DNA from: Sporosarcina sp. FSL K6-1508
GTDB lineage: Bacteria > Bacillota > Bacilli > Bacillales_A > Planococcaceae
Length of the DNA: 64,000 nt
Direction of reading: 5' to 3'
Assembly: GCF_038007465.1 (NCBI RefSeq)
Contig: NZ_JBBOXF010000001.1
Location: forward strand, 1,801,001 to 1,865,000
Below the pieces are notes generated by a model. That model searched no databases, was not told the origin of the DNA, and saw nothing but the letters and a program-made list of their open reading frames with translations. A program made the position numbers and the translations under genes. The stretch's first letter is position 1, and every line of letters starts with the position of its first letter. Below, one piece after another: positions 17,042 through 25,615 of this stretch.

Positions 17042-17752
17042 ATGAAGGGTTTGATTCACTACCAATTTGCTACATATATTCGAACACATAAGTACGTCCC
17101 CCCGGTTTCAGTCTTTATCATGATGCTCGTTATCAATTACACCTACACGCCTAATCCAATTCTGGACAGCTACTCGTTTACTTCGCTCATGCTGTTTTTT
17201 TTGATGGGCTGGGTCACGATCACTATCCTACACGCAGAGGATGAGGGGCAAAAACAAATAACAATTATGCACGCCAAAAATAAAGGAACGTATTACCTAA
17301 GCCTCGTGCTAAATTGTGCCTTGTCCGGGCTGATTCTGAGCATTGTAGCTGTGGCGTATCCTGTCGTTATTCATGCGTTTAAGCCTGAGTTACATAGTGT
17401 ACATATTGTGATTGGGCTTTTGGCTCATTTTAGTCTTGCCATCCTTTCAATTGCGCTATCCTTGTTTTTCACTAGGGAACTCGTAAAAAGCAATGTCAAC
17501 TCCTGGTGGGGCGTTATCAGTATTCTGATTGTTTCCTTGGTTATAGCAGTATTGAAAGCGGATATTTTAAAATTTAAGCTATTAACCTGGATTCTACCAC
17601 CTTTGCATTACTCTTTGGAAATTATGAGTGTGGGCGATCAGATTACCTCCATTCCGGCAGAGGTTTTTGCGCAGTTTACCTGGATCCTTGTCTACAGCAT
17701 TGTATTGATTGTATTTTTTATAGCCACCGTCCAAACAAAGTGGATACGTTAA
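17042..17752 (+). CDS. ABC-2 type transporter permease
   Basis: 236 residues with six predicted membrane helices. It starts with ATG after AGAGGAGGTGAAACG and lies directly after the ATPase gene, so the two make one exporter. No substrate motif is visible. It shares the ATPase gene's higher GC content. Confidence 0.82.
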   Translation: MKGLIHYQFATYIRTHKYVPPVSVFIMMLVINYTYTPNPILDSYSFTSLMLFFLMGWVTITILHAEDEGQKQITIMHAKNKGTYYLSLVLNCALSGLILSIVAVAYPVVIHAFKPELHSVHIVIGLLAHFSLAILSIALSLFFTRELVKSNVNSWWGVISILIVSLVIAVLKADILKFKLLTWILPPLHYSLEIMSVGDQITSIPAEVFAQFTWILVYSIVLIVFFIATVQTKWIR

Positions 17753-17974
17753 ATTGGGAATGGCGATAGAAATTAGAAAAATGATCTTGCTTTAATAAAG
17801 AGGGGAAATACTCGGTATATTGGACACAAGCATATTAAAGTATATTTCATTTGTGATTCCAGAATAAGAGCCAGATAGTCGATGAAAAAAGGGAATTGGA
17901 CGGCTCATATTGAAAGTTAAAGTTATGCAAGTAGAGAGGAAGGAAATATACATTTGGGGAACGGGGAGATTTTA

Positions 17975-18187
17975 ATGTTTACTGTTAAAACGCGAACAGT
18001 TAAAGGGTATAAGGGGTTCGATATTCCTTTTAAAATGCTGGGCAAAAGTGAAGGTTCCAAAAACTTGGCAATAATTCTACCAGGTGCGGGATATACCACA
18101 CAGGCACCACTTCTTCATTACTCAACAGGGGTGTTTTTACATTTTTTGGTAGGTTTTACTGCAAATCGGGCGCAATTGTGGATTTAA
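17975..18187 (+). pseudogene. Alpha/beta hydrolase, N-terminal fragment
   Basis: ATG after ACGGGGAGATTTTA opens 70 codons: VKGYKGFDIPFKML, then the beta-strand and oxyanion loop LAIILPGAGYTTQAP, then HYSTGVF. At 18147 the sequence switches to a repeat shared with 19977 and the frame soon stops. A complete enzyme would have about 250 residues, so the catalytic part is missing. The break at a shared repeat fits a recombination event. Confidence 0.65.
18147..18178 (+). repeat. C-like half-site, copy shared with 19977
   Basis: GGTAGGTTTTACTGCAAATC followed by GGGCGC and AATT. The copy at 19977-20008 is almost identical. GCAAATCGGGCGC looks like the left half of C. Confidence 0.6.
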
Positions 18188-18446
18188 TCTTCTTTACTCG
18201 ATTCAGCTGCCTCAAAGGCAATCATATTAAACAGACAGTCCATTAGCTGAATAGTAAGGGGGGGATATATGTTGAATCTATCGACCATTTTAAGCGCAAT
18301 AGCAAGTGGATTACTCATTTAAATGCTGCTTTTAAAAATATACTTCTAACTATAATTGTATTACTTCTCTTCCATTTAAAGATTTTCTTTGACATTCCAA
18401 GGACGATCTTGCGAAATAATTTCTTGAATCATAGGGAAGGAAAGGG

Positions 18447-18866
18447 ATGCATTTCAATATGACAACAAACTATAAAGAGACGTTTGACCGCTTTTCTTTC
18501 TACTTTTTAGCAATTTTAATTACTCCCATACTCTTTGGAGTTTTATTAGCAATTTATTCAATTTTATCTTTCCAAGATTCTTGGAGTTTTGGTCCAACCG
18601 TCTTGGTAGTGGCGCTTTATTCGTTTCCGTTCTTTGCTTTTGGGGCATTTCCTGTTTCATTGTACCTCGATTTTTCTGCCCGAACCAAAAACTATCCGAA
18701 TTGGGTAAAAGTACTTTTATATGCAGGTTTCGGTGGCTTGGCGGGTCTTGTTGGGAGCGTTGTTCTATATGATCTGTTTTCAATAATCTTCATGTTCATT
18801 TTCGGTATGGTTGGTGGTGGCATTCATTTTTCCGTATTGGTACTAATAAAAAAGTTTATCAAGTAG
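18447..18866 (+). CDS. Four-helix membrane protein
   Basis: 139 residues, four hydrophobic helices with short loops and a Gly-rich third-fourth region (AGFGGLAGLVGS, GMVGGGIHF). The start follows GGAAGGAAAGGGATGC; a second ATG lies four codons in. No family is recognised. The 260 bp before it hold only a 16-codon TTG frame (18270) that I do not call. Confidence 0.7.
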   Translation: MHFNMTTNYKETFDRFSFYFLAILITPILFGVLLAIYSILSFQDSWSFGPTVLVVALYSFPFFAFGAFPVSLYLDFSARTKNYPNWVKVLLYAGFGGLAGLVGSVVLYDLFSIIFMFIFGMVGGGIHFSVLVLIKKFIK

Positions 18867-18951
18867 CAGCTCTTCTTGCGCTTTATCAGGACATCCTTTT
18901 TGATGGCATAGTTTCTAAACCTCCACAGTCAGGCTCAATTCCGAAATAAAA

Positions 18952-19037
18952 GGGAAGATGTTCGTCAAGCGTTTCCAAACGATCGAATTGCGTCTTGGAT
19001 TACGAAAATGGATCATATTGCGGAAGATTATAATTAG
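18952..19037 (+). pseudogene. C-terminal fragment of an unknown gene
   Basis: The frame reads EDVRQAFPNDRIASWITK and MDHIAEDYN then TAG, with a stop just upstream. Its composition looks like real protein rather than chance. It is probably the tail of a lost cassette gene. Confidence 0.35.
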
Positions 19038-19068
19038 AAAAAAATAAACTAAACGAGGGGAGAGAATT

Positions 19069-19923
19069 ATGGTTTACTTACATGGTTTTTCATTTCCAAA
19101 TGAGGGAATGGAGTTTGACTTTATCATGAAAATAAAAAGAACGTGCTATGACTCGTTTTATCCATTTAAAATTTTATCGAAAAATGATTTTGAGACGATT
19201 GTTTTTGAGCCAGTGACGATTCTATATGGCGGAAATGGTTCAGGAAAAAGTACTGCATTAAACGTGATTGCAGAAAAAATAGGAATCAAACGTGATTCTA
19301 TCTATAATAAATCTAATTTCTATCCTGATTATGTAAATATGTGTGAGATGCAGCTTAAAGCAGACATTCCAAAAAATAGCAGAATTATTACTAGTGATGA
19401 TGTATTTGACTATATGTTGAATATCCGGAACCTCAACGAGGGAATTGACCAAAAACGGGAAGAAATTTTTGAAGAATATTTGGATGCGAAGTATTCCCAT
19501 TTTCAAATGAAATCTATGGCAGATTATGATCAGTTAAAAAAAGTTAACACAGCCAGAAGTAAAACACAATCTCGTTTTGTGAGAAATGAATTGATAGATA
19601 ATGTGAGGGAATATTCGAATGGAGAAAGTGCATTCCTGTATTTCACTGAAAAAATTGCAGATAATGGACTTTATATTTTGGATGAGCCGGAAAACAGTCT
19701 TTCTCCAAAACGCCAGATGGAACTCGTGAAATTTATTGAAGACTCTGCCCGTTTTTTTGGCTGTCAGTTTATTATATCAACACATTCTCCATTTCTGTTA
19801 TCCATGAAAGAAGCAAAAATTTATAATCTTGATGAAAACCCTGTTAAGGTGCGACGCTGGACTGAATTAGAAAACGTCCGTACATACTATGAATTTTTCG
19901 AAAAACATAAAAACATGTTTTGA
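19069..19923 (+). CDS. AAA/ABC-type ATPase, stand-alone
   Basis: 284 residues. Walker A is YGGNGSGKST (about 52-62). There is an ABC-like signature region EYSNGESAFLY, Walker B is LYILDEPENSLSP, and the His switch is IISTHSPFLL. There is no membrane domain. This is the AAA_21/SMC-like ATPase type found alone in many accessory loci, some of them defence-related, but no partner gene is seen. The start follows GAGGGGAGAGAATT. Confidence 0.82.
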   Translation: MVYLHGFSFPNEGMEFDFIMKIKRTCYDSFYPFKILSKNDFETIVFEPVTILYGGNGSGKSTALNVIAEKIGIKRDSIYNKSNFYPDYVNMCEMQLKADIPKNSRIITSDDVFDYMLNIRNLNEGIDQKREEIFEEYLDAKYSHFQMKSMADYDQLKKVNTARSKTQSRFVRNELIDNVREYSNGESAFLYFTEKIADNGLYILDEPENSLSPKRQMELVKFIEDSARFFGCQFIISTHSPFLLSMKEAKIYNLDENPVKVRRWTELENVRTYYEFFEKHKNMF

Positions 19924-19976
19924 GATTGTAAGGATTATAGCAATAAATGAGTTCCCACATCATTGAATATTGATTT

Positions 19977-20008
19977 TGGTAGGTTTTACTGCAAATCGGG
20001 CGCGATTA
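19977..20008 (+). repeat. C-like half-site, second copy
   Basis: TTGGTAGGTTTTACTGCAAA then TCGGGCGCGATT. Upstream at 19933, GATTATAGCAATAAATGA is also repeated at 34536. Confidence 0.6.
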
Positions 20009-20129
20009 TTGATTAGATTACCATAGGTGATGGGACAGTCTTAAATGTAATCATATATATTGTTTGGTGATGCTTAGTAAGGTAAATGAAGATCGTGAAA
20101 GAATGGACTTAAGCAAACGAACAGGATAG

Positions 20130-20600
20130 TTGGGAGGTACGGCTAATATAAATAAAATTAAAACAATAGTAATTTGTACGTCTATCGTGCTTATCATTTT
20201 GCTTAGTATTACTTTTTTTGAATATTTATTTTTAAGATTACTCGGGTTTCAATATAATTCAATGGGTGCTTTAGTATTTTTCTTTGTTATGTATGTATTC
20301 CTTGAAATACCTCTCTCATTCATTACAAATGCGATACCAAAATCTTTGAAATCTGTCGGTATCATTCAATCAAGTAAGGGATGGTTATCATTTTTTTTGA
20401 ATACGGGTCTTACTTTTGCGTTGATTCAATTACTCGATACCTTCATGGTTAATATTACGATTACTTGGCAAGGTTCACTCATATTTGCATTGATTTCTGG
20501 ACTTATCGGTTTGAAATTAAAAGAGAAAGATGAAGAACCCCCGATAATTGATAGCGAAGAATTTAAGGATATAGGAAATAGATTTAATTTTAAGAAATAA
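20130..20600 (+). CDS. Four-helix membrane protein, YrvL-like
   Basis: About 150 residues with four membrane helices and an acidic C-terminal tail (KEKDEEPPIIDSEEF). The helix pattern (FLEIPLSFITNAIPKSL) recalls the YrvL family of membrane regulators; I hold that only moderately. The start is unclear. GGGAGG at 20132 is followed at normal distance by AAT ATA AAT AAA, where ATA stands in place of ATG. The only canonical in-frame start is TTG at 20130, inside the ribosome site. Either ATA is used or the start is mutated. Confidence 0.6.
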   Translation: MGGTANINKIKTIVICTSIVLIILLSITFFEYLFLRLLGFQYNSMGALVFFFVMYVFLEIPLSFITNAIPKSLKSVGIIQSSKGWLSFFLNTGLTFALIQLLDTFMVNITITWQGSLIFALISGLIGLKLKEKDEEPPIIDSEEFKDIGNRFNFKK

Positions 20601-20630
20601 GCTATCTAAGGCCAGGCTTGTGAAAAGTTA

Positions 20631-20710
20631 CACTTAAGGAACGGGAGCTTTCGTTAAACAAGTAGGTGCTTATAAAGGTAGCTTTTTCTAAATGAACTAA
20701 CGAGGGGGAG
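20631..20710 (+). repeat. Array repeat A-T-half B
   Basis: CACTTAAGGAACGGGAGC (A), AGGTGCTTATAAAGGTAGC with T-run (T), then AAATGAACTAACGAGGGGG (B left arm), which doubles as the ribosome site of the NUDIX gene. The copy at 23171 has the same form. Confidence 0.8.
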
Positions 20711-20715
20711 ATATT

Positions 20716-21156
20716 ATGTTTATTGTTAATGTAGAAGGTGCAATTTACAAAAATGAAAAATGGTTGTTAATCAGACGGAGTGAAAAAGAAGAACACGCTG
20801 GAGGTCTACTGTCTCTTGTAGGAGGAAAAGTAGAAGAAGAAGGAACCTCATCAGACATTTTAGAAAGGACACTAAAAAGAGAAATCACTGAAGAAGTAGG
20901 TATAGAGGTTTCAAATCTTCGGTATGTTAATAGCTCATCATTCGTTACTGATTCAGGCATAAATGTGGTTGACATTGTTTTTCTTTGCGACCATGAATCA
21001 GGCGAAGCATTTGCTAAGAGTCCTGATGAAGTTGACGACGTTATTTGGATGACTACCCAGCAAATTCTAAGTAATTCTAATTTACCTATTTATTTAAAGG
21101 AAAATATTAAACTTGCTGAAAAACTGATAAACAATAATAAAGTAGCTATTTCGTAG
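20716..21156 (+). CDS. NUDIX hydrolase
   Basis: 146 residues. The NUDIX box ends in REITEEVGI (55-63); the distance from the leading GG (36-37) is about four residues longer than the consensus. Such enzymes hydrolyse nucleoside diphosphates linked to other groups, for housecleaning of oxidised nucleotides or cofactor turnover. The start is ATG at 20716, 8 bp after the G-run of repeat B. A decayed partial copy lies at 23673-23843. Confidence 0.88.
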   Translation: MFIVNVEGAIYKNEKWLLIRRSEKEEHAGGLLSLVGGKVEEEGTSSDILERTLKREITEEVGIEVSNLRYVNSSSFVTDSGINVVDIVFLCDHESGEAFAKSPDEVDDVIWMTTQQILSNSNLPIYLKENIKLAEKLINNNKVAIS

Positions 21157-21160
21157 TAAG

Positions 21161-21193
21161 CTTGTTCAACTAACCTCCCGTTAATTGAACAAG
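21161..21193 (+). repeat. Array repeat B in inverted orientation
   Basis: CTTGTTCAACTAACCTCCCG then TTAATTGAACAAG. The loop reads CTCCC, i.e. the complement of the usual GGGGAG. Arms are perfect over 9 bp. Confidence 0.8.
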
Positions 21194-21243
21194 TTAAATG
21201 AAATTAAATATGCTAATAGATACTTATTATAAGGGAGTGCGGA

Positions 21244-23118
21244 ATGAATAAAAATTTTACTGTTTTATTGATACTAGCTTTATCTATGTTTTTCACCGAA
21301 ACAATTTATGCTAATGAACTTACAACACCATCTGGAATTTCATTATCCGATGTAGAACTTTTCGTAGACGATTATGTAAATGAATATATTGGTGAAACAA
21401 CTGCGGGTGCGAGCATTGTTATTTTGAAAGATAATAAAGTTGTTTTATCAAAAGGATATGGTTATGGGGATATTGAAAACCAAATTAAAATAAATCCGAA
21501 TACTGCTGTTTTTGAATGGGGTTCAGTTAGTAAATTGTTTGTATGGGTGTCGGTCATGCAATTAGTCGAACAAGGAAAAATCGATTTAGATGAAGATATA
21601 AACAGCTATTTACCACAAGGATTTTTAACAAAATTAACATATGATGACCCGATCACTATGTTGGATTTGATGAATCACACTGCAGGATTTGAGGAAAATA
21701 TTTTTGACACGGGATATGCTACCGAATCCCCTGTGAAATCTTTAGAAGAAGGATTGAAAATTGCTGAGCCAAACCAAGTATATCGTCCAGGTAAAGTCGT
21801 TGCTTATTCTAATTATTCAACTTCTCTAGCTGCATATATAGTTCAATTAATTACAGAACAAGACTTTAATGAATATGTTGATGAACATATATTTCAAAAG
21901 TTAGGTATTCTAGATTCAACTGCATATTTGTCTTTAGGGAGAAATGAGCAGATAACAAAAAACAAAGTAAATGGATATGAGCTTATTGAAAAAGGAAGTT
22001 TCAAACTATCGACACCCTACTATATGTCCATGTATCCTAGCGGTGGAATAAATGGAACAGCTCAAGATTTAGCTAAGTTTGCAATGGCACTTATGCCACA
22101 ATCCGATAATGAAAACGTTTTGTTTGAGGATGAAAATACGCTAGTTACAATGCTTTCGCAAAGTTATGCTATTAATAAAAATGTCCCTGGTATCGCACAT
22201 GGTTTTTGGGAGTATGATGGAAAGTTTAAAGGATTAACACATGGTGGAAATACAGTTTCCTTTTCAAGTAATTTTCATATCGTCCCTGAAGAAAACTTTG
22301 CAGTAATAATAGTAACGAATCAAGCTTCAGAGTATGATATTTCCTATGGACTGACGAAGGAATTGGTTGGAGAAAAAGAGATAGATGAAGGGAAATTGGC
22401 GGACTTACCAAACTCACAAATAACAGAAGGAAAGTATCTAACTACTCGCAGAATGAAAAATGGATTCTTAAATTTGTATTACTATTTACAACCGCTTACA
22501 GTGAAATCACCAAATGCGAATGAAATTGAAGTAAGTTTGGCAGGTATGAAAGCTAATTACGTCCAAACATCTCCAAATGTTTATAAAATGACAAATGGTA
22601 GTACTATGTTTATTCCTACAAATGTTCTTTACTTTTCTATAAAGGATGGTGAAGTTAAACAAATTTCTACATCGATTTCAGATTACCTCCCTTTCGATAA
22701 AAGTATATCTTGGTTATCAATAAGTGCAATATTATTCATTTATTGCTTAGTATACTTTAGTGCTGCCCCATTCGTTTTAATTGTAATCAGTATTTTGAAT
22801 TGGAGAAGAAAAAAGCCTTCTATAAAAATAAAGAAATGGGTTTACCTATTAAATATTGTTGGTACAGCATTTATCGTAAATATTATTTTATTAGCAATTA
22901 GGATGTTGAGTAATAGTGATCGAGGATATTTTGAAGTATTCCCACATATAGTTGCTAATTATGTTTTAACTATTGTAAGTCTGGTTTTTATTATTTTTAT
23001 TCTAGTTAATTGGAAAAAGGCAACTTTAACGAAATTCCAGAGGGCTATTTATTTTCTATCGATTGTTACTATTGTTATATTAATCTTTTTACTTATAACA
23101 TGGCAGTTTTATTCTTAA
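21244..23118 (+). CDS. Exported serine hydrolase with C-terminal membrane domain
   Basis: 624 residues. A signal peptide (1-24, ..ETIYANE) is followed by a beta-lactamase/PBP-like domain with S94-V-S-K97, Y188-S-N190 and HGG in LTHGGNTVSFSS. After about 390 there is a beta-rich linker, and from about 490 five membrane helices. This layout is common in Bacillales beta-lactamase-related proteins of the D-Ala peptidase/esterase type. It acts outside the membrane. The start follows AAGGGAGTGCGGA. It is the largest single-gene unit in the array. Confidence 0.88.
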   Translation: MNKNFTVLLILALSMFFTETIYANELTTPSGISLSDVELFVDDYVNEYIGETTAGASIVILKDNKVVLSKGYGYGDIENQIKINPNTAVFEWGSVSKLFVWVSVMQLVEQGKIDLDEDINSYLPQGFLTKLTYDDPITMLDLMNHTAGFEENIFDTGYATESPVKSLEEGLKIAEPNQVYRPGKVVAYSNYSTSLAAYIVQLITEQDFNEYVDEHIFQKLGILDSTAYLSLGRNEQITKNKVNGYELIEKGSFKLSTPYYMSMYPSGGINGTAQDLAKFAMALMPQSDNENVLFEDENTLVTMLSQSYAINKNVPGIAHGFWEYDGKFKGLTHGGNTVSFSSNFHIVPEENFAVIIVTNQASEYDISYGLTKELVGEKEIDEGKLADLPNSQITEGKYLTTRRMKNGFLNLYYYLQPLTVKSPNANEIEVSLAGMKANYVQTSPNVYKMTNGSTMFIPTNVLYFSIKDGEVKQISTSISDYLPFDKSISWLSISAILFIYCLVYFSAAPFVLIVISILNWRRKKPSIKIKKWVYLLNIVGTAFIVNIILLAIRMLSNSDRGYFEVFPHIVANYVLTIVSLVFIIFILVNWKKATLTKFQRAIYFLSIVTIVILIFLLITWQFYS

Positions 23119-23170
23119 GTAATGCCCAGAATTAATTATAGCGTCACTTTTTTTAACTGCGTGAAGAATT

Positions 23171-23254
23171 TCACTTAAACTAACGGGTACTTTAAGTTAA
23201 ACAAGTAGCCGCTTGTAAAGATAGCTTTTTCTAAATGAACTAACGAGGGGGGCA
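23171..23254 (+). repeat. Array repeat A-T-half B
   Basis: CACTTAAACTAACGGGTAC (A), AGCCGCTTGTAAAGATAGC with T-run (T), AAATGAACTAACGAGGGGG (B left arm). It is nearly the same as 20631, and the next 120 bp carry no gene. Confidence 0.82.
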
Positions 23255-23374
23255 TTTAGAAATGAATTTTGATTAATTCAAACCAGGCGATTTACTTAAT
23301 ATTGGAACTTCTATTAGTGTCAAACGTAATAAGGCAAAGGGACAATTTAGTTAAAAACAAAAGGGGTGAGGTAT

Positions 23375-23575
23375 ATGAGTGACCGATTTGAACTAAGTTT
23401 AAAAAACAAGGTAGTTAGAATGTGGTTGATTATTATGGTGCCAACTTTGATAGCAGAAATATTAATAATGCAATTTACTGGAATTCGAGTATTCACCTTA
23501 ATACCTTGGGTAATCTTTTTTATTTGGCTTTATTTTTATAAGAGGAAACAGAAGAAAGAGCATTCCATTACCTAG
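23375..23575 (+). CDS. Small two-helix membrane protein
   Basis: 66 residues from ATG after AAGGGGTGAGGTAT. It begins MSDRFELSLKNKVVRMW and has two helices (about 18-35 and 42-56) and a basic end. A truncated copy of the first 20 codons and the ribosome site is at 35234. The function is unknown. Confidence 0.75.
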   Translation: MSDRFELSLKNKVVRMWLIIMVPTLIAEILIMQFTGIRVFTLIPWVIFFIWLYFYKRKQKKEHSIT

Positions 23576-23672
23576 TGGTTTTATTCTAAAAGGATTGGTT
23601 AGTTCCTGTTCCTTTTAAAAACTGAAGTGTACATTTTCGAATTATAAAAATACAATATGAGATTATTTTTCA

Positions 23673-23843
23673 TTTGTTACTGATTCAGGCGAAGCATTTG
23701 CTAAGAGTCCTGAAGAAGTTGACGACGTTATTTAGATGACTACCCAGAAAATTCCAAGTAATTCTAATTCACCTATTTATTTGAAGAGAAATATTAAACG
23801 TGCTGAAAAACTGGTAAACAATAATCCAGTAGTTATTTCGTAG
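23673..23843 (+). pseudogene. Decayed 3' copy of the NUDIX gene
   Basis: The sequence matches the second half of the NUDIX gene (20941-21156). A stretch is lost between two short direct repeats (ATTCAGGC and AATCAGGC in the parent), and TGG has become TAG in GTTATTTAGATGACT. Similarity ends at TCGTAGTAAG, right after the stop codon. Confidence 0.85.
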
Positions 23844-23865
23844 TAAGTATATTTCGAGGGTCTCA

Positions 23866-23962
23866 ATTGTTCAAATAACATAGGCTTGAGTAAAAGATTT
23901 TGGGGCTTCTTAGGTAGCTCTTTTTTTCTTGTTGAAGTAACGGCACAGTTTAGTTCAATAAG
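23866..23962 (+). repeat. Array repeat, complete A-T-B
   Basis: CAATTGTTCAAATAACATAGG (A, decayed), GGGGCTTCTTAGGTAGC with T-run (T), TTGTTGAAGTAACGGCACAG and TTTAGTTCAATAAG (B). Confidence 0.78.
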
Positions 23963-24000
23963 AATAAGTGTAATTGTACACTCAAGGGGAGTCGAATAGA

Positions 24001-24156
24001 TTGAAGTCAGTTTTTTTGTTTCTTTTTGTTTTAATTGGTTCGTGGTGGATACTGTCGGCAATTACGAGGGAGTATGAAATAGTAAATATATTAAATTTGC
24101 TAATTTTCTATCTTGCGGTCAAAATAGCTATCCGTCAGAGTAAAGAAATGAATTAG
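24001..24156 (+). CDS. Small two-helix membrane protein
   Basis: 51 residues from TTG after AAGGGGAGTCGAATAGA. Two helices are separated by TREYEIV, with the tail IRQSKEMN. The first helix holds SWWIL. No family is recognised. Confidence 0.65.
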   Translation: MKSVFLFLFVLIGSWWILSAITREYEIVNILNLLIFYLAVKIAIRQSKEMN

Positions 24157-24245
24157 TCCTTTATATCATGAGTAACAGACTAGTATTGAATTATTGGTGA
24201 AGTTTCGGCAATGTGTAATGGGGTTGCCAGCGGTAACTCTTTTAC

Positions 24246-24277
24246 TTATTGAACTAACGGTGCAGGTTAGTTCAATA
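24246..24277 (+). repeat. Array repeat B
   Basis: TTATTGAACTAACGGTGCAGG with TTAGTTCAATA. The T part before it is replaced by a GGTTGCCAGCGGTAAC hairpin. Confidence 0.8.
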
Positions 24278-24325
24278 CGTTCATTGCGAAATTGTATTGT
24301 AATTTAGAAGAAGGAGGTGAGGGAT

Positions 24326-24766
24326 TTGAGATATCGCAAAAGAATATCTTTTGCCATAATAGTTCCACTCTTGCTCATTATTACCTTGGAGACAGTGAAT
24401 TTGATATTGTATAATAACGTCATGAGTATGTCTTTACCAGTCGCTGTTATAATTAGCACTGTCATTGGAATAAGGAATGCAAAAAAAATGAGTTTATATA
24501 TTTACATTGCATCAATAGTTCTGATTAGTATCGCCGTGTATCTTGTTTTACCTGGGTTTACGGTTGCTGAGTCAGAAAAAAACATTCAAAAGGAATTATC
24601 TGAAGTTGTTACGCTGGAGTTGTTAAAAAATACCCCAATTTATACGGAAGAATTTGATGTTTTCACACCAAAATGGTTTTATACATATCGAGTAACAGAA
24701 TCAAACGATATTGAATATATACTTATATTTAACCCAAAAACTGGAGAGTTTTTAAAAAGAAGTTAG
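24326..24766 (+). CDS. Membrane protein with C-terminal outer domain
   Basis: 146 residues from TTG after AAGGAGGTGAGGGAT. Three hydrophobic helices cover about residues 5-80. A polar domain with WFYTYRVTESNDIEYILIF and NPKTGEFLKRS follows, like a small secreted beta domain. No family is recognised; no enzyme motif is seen. Confidence 0.72.
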   Translation: MRYRKRISFAIIVPLLLIITLETVNLILYNNVMSMSLPVAVIISTVIGIRNAKKMSLYIYIASIVLISIAVYLVLPGFTVAESEKNIQKELSEVVTLELLKNTPIYTEEFDVFTPKWFYTYRVTESNDIEYILIFNPKTGEFLKRS

Positions 24767-24780
24767 CATAATTACTCGAC

Positions 24781-24971
24781 TTGTTCTTTAAGCTAACGGG
24801 TGCTTTAGTTGAAGAGCTGGCTCTCTTTACAGGGCAGCTTATTCTTATTGCGTAATGGAGTTAACTACTTCCGTGGATCGGTGTTATGTCAGTCTCGTAT
24901 GCATGGCGTATACAAATTCGTTCAGTGATCGAATCCCTTCTTCAACTAACGAGGCAGGTTTGTTTAACAAG
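24781..24971 (+). repeat. Array repeat, long form A-T-D-B
   Basis: TTTAAGCTAACGGGTGC with TTTAGTTGAAG (A), GCTGGCTCTCTTTACAGGGC (T), D (GGAGTTAACTACTTCCGTGG, GTGTTATGTCAG, GCGTATACAAATTCGTTCAG; 24856-24937), and TTCTTCAACTAACGAGGCAGG (B). Confidence 0.88.
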
Positions 24972-25021
24972 GGGATTGGGTTTTTGTGGTACGGAGGTAT
25001 TTAAAGGGGCTGATTTAATTA

Positions 25022-25492
25022 ATGAATAATGATTTTATATCAAAGGTTAAAAAAATTTTAGCATTTTTATTAATTGCAAGTATTTTTGTATGTGTTTCAT
25101 ATCTTCTTGTGTACGAAGTTTCATTTTTACCAAATGGATATGATATTGAAGCTGTACAAAAAGATAATGTATCACTAAAATCATTCAATTTCTTAGGGGT
25201 TGAAAAAGATAAAATAACTCTTTCCTTTTCTGGAAATGACACTTGGATAATTGATGAAATTAAAAATGCAGTAAAGAAACAAAAGGGAGAATTATTTCTG
25301 TTGTTTTCTGCGGTTACTGTATCAATATTTTTGTTAGGTTATAAGGTTCGTAACGGTTTGAAATTATGGAAAGCAATCTTAGAAAGTAATATTACTTTTG
25401 CTGTTTTGTTTCCACTACTTCTTGTTATGAACTCATTGAATAGGATATTTGACTTAATCTCCTATTACTCAACTAACGGTTCCTTTACTTGA
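25022..25492 (+). CDS. Membrane protein whose stop codon comes from the repeat
   Basis: 156 residues: a signal-like first helix (about 10-32), an outer segment with NDTWIIDEIKNAV, and two further helices. The last codons TAC TCA ACT AAC GGT TCC TTT ACT TGA are array repeat A read in frame, giving the tail YSTNGSFT. The gene's own stop has therefore been replaced by one inside the repeat. The function is unknown. Confidence 0.7.
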   Translation: MNNDFISKVKKILAFLLIASIFVCVSYLLVYEVSFLPNGYDIEAVQKDNVSLKSFNFLGVEKDKITLSFSGNDTWIIDEIKNAVKKQKGELFLLFSAVTVSIFLLGYKVRNGLKLWKAILESNITFAVLFPLLLVMNSLNRIFDLISYYSTNGSFT

Positions 25493-25558
25493 AGATTATT
25501 AAGCTGGTAGTACGGCTCTTTTTCTTATTAAACTAAAGCGGCAGGTTAGTTGAACAGG
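25467..25558 (+). repeat. Array repeat, complete A-T-B, overlapping gene end
   Basis: ACTCAACTAACGGTTCC with TTTACTTGAAG (A), GCTGGTAGTACGGCTC with T-run (T), ATTAAACTAAAGCGGCAGG and TTAGTTGAACAG (B). Confidence 0.85.
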
Positions 25559-25615
25559 GTATGACTGTAACTGAACAGGATAAACTAAACCTAAATATAA
25601 TTTAGGATGATGAAA

